A DNA stretch of 64,000 nt, from positions 1,178,001-1,242,000 of the forward strand of contig NZ_OY762267.1 in assembly GCF_963665245.1 (NCBI RefSeq), given 5' to 3'. Shown here in pieces: positions 51,743 through 58,957 of this stretch (position 1 is the stretch's first letter; every line of letters begins with the position of its first letter). Below the pieces are notes generated by a model. The model had not been told where the DNA came from. It ran no database searches and saw nothing but the letters and a program-made list of their open reading frames with translations. The DNA comes from an uncultured Paludibaculum sp. (GTDB lineage: Bacteria > Acidobacteriota > Terriglobia > Bryobacterales > Bryobacteraceae). A program made the position numbers and the translations under genes.

Positions 51743-53551
51743 ATGCCACGATGGCTGCTTTCCTTCATCGTCTGTGCGATAGCGGTCCGGGGCCAGAGCA
51801 GCGCGTATCCCGGCAACCAGGGCCGGCCGCAGAGTCAACCGCTCTCGGAGCGAGGCTCGGTGAGCGGGCGTGTGGTCGACGCGGCGTCGGGTGAACCCAT
51901 TGCCGGCGCCCGGGTGACGATCGGCGGCACTTCCAAGACCGACAGCGCGAAGCTGGCCACCAGCGACCCGGCAGGAGGATTCTTGGCGGGCGGCCTGACC
52001 CCGGGCTCATACTTTGTGAGCGCCTCGCACAGCGAGTACCCGGGCGCACTCAATCTGGCGCAGGCCGGCACTCGCATTGAAGTCCGGGCCGGCAAGGAGA
52101 CCACTGGAATCACGGTGAGTCTGAAGCCGGCGGGAACCATCTCCGGAGTCGTACTGGACGACGGCGGAGAACCTCTTTCCCAATGCGGCGTCTCCCTGCT
52201 GCCTGTGCCGCTGGGTGGCGCGGTTCCACCGGAAGCCGGCCGTGTCTCGACTGACGACAAAGGCCGCTTCCTCCTGGAATCCGTCGCACCGGACCGCTAC
52301 TTGGTGGTGGTGTCCTGCGAACAGGATCTTCCGGCCGAGCACATCCTGGACGTTGTCGGCCTGAACGGATTCGAGCCAGGAGAAACGTGGCAGCGCACGT
52401 TCTATCAGAACGGCACAACCCGCTCGGACGCCGCCGAGATCAGCGTCGCCTCCGGAGCCGAGGTGAACCTGGAGTTCCAGCTGAGGTCCGTCCCGGTCCA
52501 CACCATCCGGGGCACGGTGACACCGGCTCCGGGCCTGTCCTGGTCGACGGCACCGGAGATCCGCCTGATCCCTGAGGGGCCAGACACCGAGGATTCACGG
52601 GAGTGGACCGACTACCTCAACGTGGAAACGGGGGGCTTCCGTTTCGAGATGATCCCGCGCGGTGCCTACAGCCTCACAGCCTGGACGACCGATCAGTTCG
52701 GGCGCCTGCTAGTCTCGGAGGCCGGCAAGGTGGTGGTCGGACCGGCCGCGCCGCCGCCGGTCCAGCTCCAGTTGCGTATCAGCACGACGGTCTTCGGCAA
52801 GGTAGAGCGGCCGGATTCCGGAACCGCCACGGTGGCACCTGCCTCCGCCGGTCAGCGAATTCCGCCGGGAGGAGTGCCGCCCATGGAATCTCCACGAACA
52901 GCTTCCGCGGGCATTCTCACGTTGATGCCCGCCCGGCCGGGGGGCCCGTTCACAACGCTCACCGGTCGGGTCAGTCCCCAGGTTGGAAGCTTTCAGATCC
53001 CCGGAGTGGCACCGGGCCGCTGGCTGGTCCGCTATGAGCAACCGCAGCAGCCCGCGTGGGTGGAGTCCATGCAATATGGGGAAGCGCCGGTTGTGAACCA
53101 GGAGATCGAAGTGACGCCGGATTCGCCCGCAATCCTGAAAATGCGCACAAATCCCAAGCTGCCCAATCTGCAATTGGAGTATGTCGACATTGCCGCGGCT
53201 GCCAAGTCCAGTTGTGCGCTTCAGGCGGTTCCGGACGGAGAAGGCAGCCGGGGCATGCCCATCCGCTCGGATGCCGGCGGTAGCGACAGATTAGTGCCCG
53301 GACGATACCATTTGTTCGGCGTGGAACAACAGGAAGGCGGCGTGAGTCTGAATGAACGCGCGCTCCGGCTTCTCGGCAGGCAGGTGACTTCTGTGGAAGT
53401 CGTGGGCGGCCGGGATCAGACCCTCCAAGTGAGATGCTTCCCGGCGGAGGAGGTCCAGAAGATCATCAATCACTACATCGCCGGAGATTCACGCGGAGGC
53501 AGCGCATCACCCCTTGCGGATTCCTCCAGGCGTGTCATAGTAAATAGTTGA
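51743..53551 (+). CDS. Cassette 4 B protein with read-through C-terminal tail
   Basis: 602 residues, the longest B protein. ATG 51743 is one base after the A4 stop. Signal peptide LLSFIVCAIAVRGQ. Domains as in the other B proteins, with cysteines in EPLSQCGVSL, VSCEQDLPAEH and VRCFPAEEV. The family end (INHYIAGDSR) is followed by 18 extra residues, GGSASPLADSSRRVIVNS, which are encoded by the stretch that includes the promoter of cassette 5 (the -10 box TGTCATAGT encodes the Arg-Val-Ile-Val part). The normal stop seems to have been lost and the frame continues into the regulatory region. Confidence 0.9.
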   Translation: MPRWLLSFIVCAIAVRGQSSAYPGNQGRPQSQPLSERGSVSGRVVDAASGEPIAGARVTIGGTSKTDSAKLATSDPAGGFLAGGLTPGSYFVSASHSEYPGALNLAQAGTRIEVRAGKETTGITVSLKPAGTISGVVLDDGGEPLSQCGVSLLPVPLGGAVPPEAGRVSTDDKGRFLLESVAPDRYLVVVSCEQDLPAEHILDVVGLNGFEPGETWQRTFYQNGTTRSDAAEISVASGAEVNLEFQLRSVPVHTIRGTVTPAPGLSWSTAPEIRLIPEGPDTEDSREWTDYLNVETGGFRFEMIPRGAYSLTAWTTDQFGRLLVSEAGKVVVGPAAPPPVQLQLRISTTVFGKVERPDSGTATVAPASAGQRIPPGGVPPMESPRTASAGILTLMPARPGGPFTTLTGRVSPQVGSFQIPGVAPGRWLVRYEQPQQPAWVESMQYGEAPVVNQEIEVTPDSPAILKMRTNPKLPNLQLEYVDIAAAAKSSCALQAVPDGEGSRGMPIRSDAGGSDRLVPGRYHLFGVEQQEGGVSLNERALRLLGRQVTSVEVVGGRDQTLQVRCFPAEEVQKIINHYIAGDSRGGSASPLADSSRRVIVNS

Positions 53552-53883
53552 GAATTTCAGCCGGAGCGCCTCGAAATGGTCCGGTATAAACTTGCCGTTG
53601 TTCTCCTAATTCTAGGAATGGGCCGAGCCTTCGGACAACCGGAGCGCAGCAGCTCGATTGCCGGCCGCGTCGTCAACTCCGTCACAGGCGCGCCCCTACA
53701 CCGCGCCACTGTCGAAATCAGCCTGGAAGGGCGCGACGATGTCCGAGGCCAAGCCGGCACGGAAGGTGACGGCCAGTTCCTTCTCCGCGCGCTACCTGCC
53801 GGCCGCTACCGCATCAGCGTTAGCCGGCCCGGCTACGCCCCGATGAACTATGGCGCCCGGCGGCCCAACGCGCCAGGCCAGAT
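53456..53883 (+). repeat. Recombination block, copy 1 (end of B4, promoter, start of A5)
   Basis: About 428 bp nearly identical (my estimate is about 96%) to 57190-57617. It spans the last 30 codons of B4, the cassette promoter and the first about 100 codons of A5. Identity falls off abruptly on both sides. Confidence 0.85.
53533..53541 (+). promoter_or_regulatory. Extended -10 promoter of cassette 5
   Basis: TGTCATAGT, with a possible -35 TTGCGG (53514-53519) 16 bases before CATAGT. The box lies inside the B4 reading frame. Confidence 0.6.
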
Positions 53884-55225
53884 CGTTACGCTCGGAGCGA
53901 ATGAGAACAAGTCCGGTCTGGTCGTCCGGATGAACCTCCTCGGAGCCGTCAGTGGCACGATTGCCCGCTTGCCTCCCTCCACGGTCACCGCCTATGTCCA
54001 GGCAACCCCGTTGCACTTCACACCCGGAACTCCTGGTTTGGCACAGATCAGGAGTGGAACAGTGGATAAAGACGGGGCGTATCGTGTCTACAATCTCCTG
54101 CCGGGGCGTTACCTCATCGCTGTCACGTACAGCCAGCGCCAGCCGCCCCCGTCCATGCCCGCCGGAACCAGGTTTGACTCCAACACGCGCATGTCTACCT
54201 TCTACCCGTCCACGCTCAATCAGGACGAGGCTCAAATCGTCGACGTGGCTCCCGGTGCCGACGTCGCAGGCATTGACATCGCGGTTCGTCCAATGGAACT
54301 GTCCACACTTGCCGTCCGCGTCCAATGGCCGGATGGCGTCGTGATCGAAAAACCTACAACCGCCTCCATCCCGACTGTCCTGCCCATCAGCATCCGCAGC
54401 GCCGCCAGCCGGTCCGGCATGTCCGCCGCAAGCCTCAGCTTTCAAGTGGGAGACACGCGCCCTGCCTACAGTTCCCTCGTTCCAGGCCGCTATTCCGTTG
54501 GCGGCACCGTCGATCTCCTCGGCCGCTGCTACGCCGCCAGCCGTGAAGTGGATCTCTCCGGTGGCCCTGCGGATGCCGTGCTCCTCCTCGAACCCTGCGT
54601 CGACCTCAAAGGCCGCATCGTCATCTCCGGCGTCGGATCGGCGCCGCCGGCAAATCTCCGTGTCGAGCTTCGCTCACACCACGAACAATTCCTGCTGCAC
54701 GACCGCGGCAACGTGCAGCCCGACGGAGTGTTCGTCATCCGTGCCATTCCGCCCGGCCTCTGGGACGTCACGGTCAGCCCACTCCCTGCTGCCAGCTACC
54801 TCAAGGCCATGACCCTCGGCTCGCTCGACGTTCTGAACCGTCCTATGCCCATCACGTCCTCGACGGCCGTTCCGCTGCAAATCGTCGTTGGCGCCCGCGG
54901 AGCGGAACTCAGGGGTCATGTCGAGCGGGGCATCGCTACCACAGTCCTGGCCGCCCCCGAAGGCGATTCTGCCGCGATCCCCTCTCGCTATGCCACGACC
55001 GCAGTCGACGAGAATGGCGATTTCCGTTTCCTCGGTCTCTACCCCGGAACCTACCGCATTTACGCCTTCGAAGACCTTGAACCGCAGGCCTGGGTTGATC
55101 CCGATTTCCTCCCTCAGTACCAGGATCTCGGCGCCCTCGTTCAATTGCACGAGGGCTCGGCTCCCGCTCTGTCACTGAAAACAATCCCCGGAACTCGCCC
55201 CAGGTCGAAAGGAGGGGCCCGCTGA
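53576..55225 (+). CDS. Cassette 5 A protein
   Basis: 549 residues from ATG 53576 (MVRYKLAVVLLILGMGRAFGQ signal). The start is some 24 bases downstream of where A1 and A2 start; the upstream ATG is TTC here, and an ATA has become ATG. First domain SSIAGRVVNSVTGAPLHRATVEI, PAGRYRISVSRPGYAPM, GANENKSGLVVRM. The cysteines at about 317 (GRCYAAS) and 340 (PCVDLKG) may form a disulfide. Last domain ATTVLAAPEGDSAAIPSRYA and YRIYAFEDLEPQAWVDPDFL. C-terminus basic (RPRSKGGAR). The first 100 codons are nearly identical to those of A6, while the rest has clearly diverged. Confidence 0.9.
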   Translation: MVRYKLAVVLLILGMGRAFGQPERSSSIAGRVVNSVTGAPLHRATVEISLEGRDDVRGQAGTEGDGQFLLRALPAGRYRISVSRPGYAPMNYGARRPNAPGQIVTLGANENKSGLVVRMNLLGAVSGTIARLPPSTVTAYVQATPLHFTPGTPGLAQIRSGTVDKDGAYRVYNLLPGRYLIAVTYSQRQPPPSMPAGTRFDSNTRMSTFYPSTLNQDEAQIVDVAPGADVAGIDIAVRPMELSTLAVRVQWPDGVVIEKPTTASIPTVLPISIRSAASRSGMSAASLSFQVGDTRPAYSSLVPGRYSVGGTVDLLGRCYAASREVDLSGGPADAVLLLEPCVDLKGRIVISGVGSAPPANLRVELRSHHEQFLLHDRGNVQPDGVFVIRAIPPGLWDVTVSPLPAASYLKAMTLGSLDVLNRPMPITSSTAVPLQIVVGARGAELRGHVERGIATTVLAAPEGDSAAIPSRYATTAVDENGDFRFLGLYPGTYRIYAFEDLEPQAWVDPDFLPQYQDLGALVQLHEGSAPALSLKTIPGTRPRSKGGAR

Positions 55226-55226
55226 C

Positions 55227-56957
55227 ATGCATCGCACGCTCGCCGTCTTCGTCCTTATGACGCTACGCGCCTGGAGCCAGCAGCAGCCCGGATCCATCTC
55301 CGGCCTCGTCGTCGACGCCAGCGGAAGTCCGGTCAGCGACGTACGCCTCCGTCTGACAGATGGCCAGAGCACCGGCTCTGGCACCGAAACCAACAGCCAG
55401 CCCGACGGGGCATTCCGCTTCGCGCCTCTTCCACCCGGACGCTATTACCTTTATTTCGAGCAGTTTCAGAACCCCGGCCCCCTGGGCGGCCCACAGACCG
55501 GCATCCGCGTGGAGGTGAAGACGGGACGGGAAACAGCAGGCCTGCGCCTCACCCTTGCGCCACCCACCGCGGCCTCAGGCAGAATCCTGGACGACGACGG
55601 CCAACCGGTAGTCGGGTGTCAGGTCTTTCTTTTTCCAGCCGGTCCGCAGGAATACGGCTGGAATCGGATCAATATGGCCATCACGAACGATCGGGGCAAC
55701 TTCCGCTTTGAAGGCATCCCACCGGACCGCTATGTCGCCTACGCCCACTGCATGGACATCCTGCCCACCGAGCATTTGCTCGATGTCGTCCCCAGCGAAG
55801 GATTCGAAACCAAGGCCACCTGGCTGCCCCTCTACTATGCCGGCAGCCCCACCCGCACCGGTGCCCAGGAGTTTTCGGCCGCGCCCGGACTCGACCCCCG
55901 CCTGGAAATCCACCTTCAGGCCGCGTCCGTGAGCACCATCACCGGACAACTCACCGCCGCCCCAGGCGTCGCCTGGCAGAACCCACTCTCCATCGAACTC
56001 CATCCACCCACCCCAGAGGAAGACACCAGGTACTCGCACATCAACGGCCTACTGGACCACAAAACCGGCCGTTTCACCATTCGCGCCGTGCCGCCAGGCA
56101 GCTACCGCCTGATCGCCAACACCAGCGATCGCAACTCGACGACACCCGGTTCCGCCACGTTCCCCATCACTGTCGGCAACATTGCGCCCAACCCCTTCCC
56201 CATCGTGCTGCGTCCCGGAGTTGCCGTGACCGGAGTAGTGGAGAACGGGCCCGGCGTCCCAGCCATGCAACCCATTTTCCAAACCCGCACGGAACATACC
56301 CCCTCCGGCCCGGTCACGCGGAGAGAAAAACTTCCGGCCGGCCATATCATTCTGGAATCCATCGACGCACCCTCCTCACTGTACGTCGCGCCCGCCGAGA
56401 TCGACTCCGAAACCGGAGCATTCGCCTTCCCTGCGGTTCCACCCGGACTTTGGCGCGTCCGCTGCGGGCTCAACGTCAACTCGAGCTACGTCGAAAGCCT
56501 GCAATTCAACGACAAGCTCGCTCCGGATGGAGTCGTTGAAATCTTGCCCGGCCGCGCCGCCGCTCTCCGTTTCCGAATGGCCGCCAAGCCCGACCTCGAT
56601 CTCCACCTGGATAACGTCCCAACTGACAACCAGTGCAACTGGATGGTGCTGGCCGTTCCGGAAACGCCGCCCCTCACCCAGTTAGGAGAGTTCGTCACAA
56701 TCGCCAAACCCGGCTCAGTCCTTGGCTTCCGCGCACTACCCCCAGGCCGCTACCGCCTGCTCGCGCTGGAACTCGACTTCGCCGCCAGCCGCGACCGTGC
56801 CCCACTTCTACCCCTCCTCAGCCGCGACATCGACCCCGTCGAAGTCTCCGCCACCGGCAATCAATCCCTACCCGTCCGCTGCTTCTCCGCCGCTGAGGTC
56901 GAAACGATCGTCCGCACGTATCTCTACGGCGACAACCCGCCCCCAACCGCTCCATAA
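55227..56957 (+). CDS. Cassette 5 B protein
   Basis: 576 residues, exactly the length of B6. ATG 55227 is one base after the A5 stop. Signal peptide TLAVFVLMTLRAWSQ. GSISGLVVDASGSPVSDVRLRL, PPGRYYLYFEQFQNPGPLGGPQTG. Cysteines near 131 (VVGCQVFLF), 174 (HCMDILPTEH) and 551 (VRCFSAAEV); one further Cys in DNQCNWMVLAV. The C-terminus TYLYGDNPPPTAP is proline-rich, a feature of cassettes 5 and 6 only. The sequence is recognisably closest to B6 but with many differences along its whole length. A broken M55 gene follows after 10 bp. Confidence 0.9.
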   Translation: MHRTLAVFVLMTLRAWSQQQPGSISGLVVDASGSPVSDVRLRLTDGQSTGSGTETNSQPDGAFRFAPLPPGRYYLYFEQFQNPGPLGGPQTGIRVEVKTGRETAGLRLTLAPPTAASGRILDDDGQPVVGCQVFLFPAGPQEYGWNRINMAITNDRGNFRFEGIPPDRYVAYAHCMDILPTEHLLDVVPSEGFETKATWLPLYYAGSPTRTGAQEFSAAPGLDPRLEIHLQAASVSTITGQLTAAPGVAWQNPLSIELHPPTPEEDTRYSHINGLLDHKTGRFTIRAVPPGSYRLIANTSDRNSTTPGSATFPITVGNIAPNPFPIVLRPGVAVTGVVENGPGVPAMQPIFQTRTEHTPSGPVTRREKLPAGHIILESIDAPSSLYVAPAEIDSETGAFAFPAVPPGLWRVRCGLNVNSSYVESLQFNDKLAPDGVVEILPGRAAALRFRMAAKPDLDLHLDNVPTDNQCNWMVLAVPETPPLTQLGEFVTIAKPGSVLGFRALPPGRYRLLALELDFAASRDRAPLLPLLSRDIDPVEVSATGNQSLPVRCFSAAEVETIVRTYLYGDNPPPTAP

Positions 56958-56967
56958 TGGGGCAGTC

Positions 56968-57189
56968 ATGCTTCGCAATCTCGTAACCCTCGCTGCCCTC
57001 CTCACCACCAGCGCCGCCGCGCAATCCCACCGCTCCATCCTGCTCATCACGGACGCGGAAGGCGTCGTCGGCATCTGCCGCCAGGAACAGACCGAGCCCA
57101 TCAATCCCGAACTTCCGTAACTGCTGGCCAGCGCGATCAATGCCGGCGTGGATGCATTTCGTACAGTACGGGAGGCGCCGGCCGTGAAG
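56968..57189 (+). pseudogene. Truncated M55 D-aminopeptidase gene
   Basis: ATG 56968 reads MLRNLVTLAALLTTSAAAQS and ILLITDAEGVVGICRQEQTE, clearly the beginning of the intact M55 gene at 60699, but stops at TAA 57118-57120 after 50 residues (Lys codon to stop in alignment). Similarity to the intact gene continues for a while beyond the stop (LLASAINAGVDAF) and ends at about 57189, where the copy of the B4 end begins. The gene thus carries a nonsense mutation and was cut by the recombination block. It may still yield a short secreted peptide. Confidence 0.88.
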
Positions 57190-57617
57190 CAGAAGATCAT
57201 CAATCACTACATCGCCCGAGATGCGCGCGGAGGCAGAGCATCACCCCTTGCGGATTCCTCCAGGCGTGTCATAGTAAATAGTTGAGAATTTCAGCCGGAG
57301 CGCCTCGAAATGGTCCGGTATAAACTTGCCGTTGTTCTCCTAATTCTAGGAACCGGCCGAGCCTTCGGACAGCCGGAGCGCAGCAGCTCGATTGCCGGCC
57401 GCGTCGTCAACTCCGTCACAGGCGCGCCCCTACACCGCGCCACTGTCGAAATCACCCGGGAAGGGCGCGACGATGTCCGAGGCCAAGCCGGCACGGAAGG
57501 TGACGGCCAGTTCCTTCTCCGCGCGCTACCTGCCGGCCGCTACCGCATCAGCGTCACCCGGCCCGGCTACGCCCCAATGAACTATGGCGCCCGGCGGCCC
57601 AACGCGCCAGGCCAGGT
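57190..57617 (+). repeat. Recombination block, copy 2 (B4 tail remnant, promoter, start of A6)
   Basis: Nearly identical to 53456-53883. Here the B4 tail (KIINHYIARDARGGRASPLADSS) is attached to the broken M55 gene, not to a B gene, which shows that the block was moved as a piece or by tandem duplication. Confidence 0.85.
57267..57275 (+). promoter_or_regulatory. Extended -10 promoter of cassette 6
   Basis: TGTCATAGT with TTGCGG 16 bases upstream of CATAGT, same as cassette 5 since it lies in the recombination block. Confidence 0.6.
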
Positions 57618-58956
57618 CATCACGCTCGGTGCGAATGAGAACATGTCCGGATTGCTCATCCGGATGAGCGCCTTCGGGGCCATCTCCGGGACAGTCGCCG
57701 GCCTGCTGGCGGATTCGATGAACGCCCAGGTGGTGGCGCTGCCTGTCGGCAGAGCGGGCGGCACTGGGGGCACAGTGTCTATCCGTGGAGGCAGCGTCGA
57801 CCGCCGCGGAGAATACCGCATCTACGGTCTGCTGCCCGGCCGCTACCTGCTTCAGTTGAATTACACGGCCCGGCCGCCGCAGGAGTTGTTTCCGTCCGGC
57901 GCCAACATCGACCTCAACCAGCGCCTCTCCACCTACTACCCCTCCACCTTGAACCGGCAAGAAGCCCGTGTCGTCGAGATCAGCTCCGGCCAGGAAGCAA
58001 CCGGTTTCGACATCGTGGTGCAGCAACCCGCGCAAGCCGTACTCTGCGTCCGGGTCCTCTGGCCAAAGGATGTGGCCATCCCTAAACCCGAACCAGGCAC
58101 GATTCCGACTCTCCTTTCCCTGGCCACCCGTCACGCTGGAAAACTCCAGGACTCGTACGTCAGCGGCCAACCCATCATGGCCGGCGATGCGAGCGCCCAG
58201 TACCAGGCGCTCGTCCCCGGCCGCTACACAGTCGGCGGTACGGTCCAACTCCGGGGCCAGTGCTACTCCACCCGTGCGGAAGTCAACGCCACCCAAGGGA
58301 CCTCTGCACTGGAACTGCCTCTCCAACCCTGCATCGATTTCCGCGGCCGCGTCCGAATCACAGGAGCTTCCGCCCTGCCCGCCGGGCTCACAGTCAGCCT
58401 TGGCTCGCCCGAATCTCTTCCGGTCACGCTCGACCGGCCCTCCGTCCAACCTGACGGTTCCTTCGTGATCCATGCCGTCCCCGCAGCACTCTGGACCCTC
58501 TCCCTCAACCCGATGCCGTCCGGCAGCTACCTGAAATCGATCACCCTCGGCACACTCGACGTCCTGAACCGGCCGATTCCGATCACCCCCGAAACCGCAA
58601 CTCCGATCGAGATCGTCATTGGAGCCCGAGGTGCTGAGGCGCAGGGCCGTGTCGAAAAGGGGTTCGCTACAACGATCCTCGCCGCCCCCGAAGGCGAAGC
58701 CGCCTCCTTGGCATCCCGCTACAGCACCACCGGAGTCGACGAGAACGGCAACTTCCATCTCCGTGGCCTCTACCCAGGCGCTTATCGTCTCTACGCCTTC
58801 GAGGATCTCGAACCCGAGGCCTGGCTTGATCCCAACTTCCTGGCGGGCTACCGCGAGTCAGGCACGTCCGTCCAGCTGCAGGAAGGTCCCTCGCCGGAGC
58901 TTCGGCTGCAAGCCATTCCCGGTGCCCGGCGAGCGCCCCAAGCAGGGGGGCGCTGA
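57310..58956 (+). CDS. Cassette 6 A protein
   Basis: 548 residues from ATG 57310. The signal peptide and first domain match A5 almost residue for residue (MVRYKLAVVLLILGTGRAFG; NSVTGAPLHRATVEI); NENKSGL reads NENMSGL. After about residue 110 the sequences differ: GLLADSMNAQVVALPVGRAG and so on. Cysteines at about 317 (GQCYSTR) and 340 (PCIDFRG) are present as in A2 and A5. Last domain ATTILAAPEGEAASLASRYS, YRLYAFEDLEPEAWLDPNFL. Ends ARRAPQAGGR. One base separates it from B6. Confidence 0.9.
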   Translation: MVRYKLAVVLLILGTGRAFGQPERSSSIAGRVVNSVTGAPLHRATVEITREGRDDVRGQAGTEGDGQFLLRALPAGRYRISVTRPGYAPMNYGARRPNAPGQVITLGANENMSGLLIRMSAFGAISGTVAGLLADSMNAQVVALPVGRAGGTGGTVSIRGGSVDRRGEYRIYGLLPGRYLLQLNYTARPPQELFPSGANIDLNQRLSTYYPSTLNRQEARVVEISSGQEATGFDIVVQQPAQAVLCVRVLWPKDVAIPKPEPGTIPTLLSLATRHAGKLQDSYVSGQPIMAGDASAQYQALVPGRYTVGGTVQLRGQCYSTRAEVNATQGTSALELPLQPCIDFRGRVRITGASALPAGLTVSLGSPESLPVTLDRPSVQPDGSFVIHAVPAALWTLSLNPMPSGSYLKSITLGTLDVLNRPIPITPETATPIEIVIGARGAEAQGRVEKGFATTILAAPEGEAASLASRYSTTGVDENGNFHLRGLYPGAYRLYAFEDLEPEAWLDPNFLAGYRESGTSVQLQEGPSPELRLQAIPGARRAPQAGGR

Positions 58957-58957
58957 C

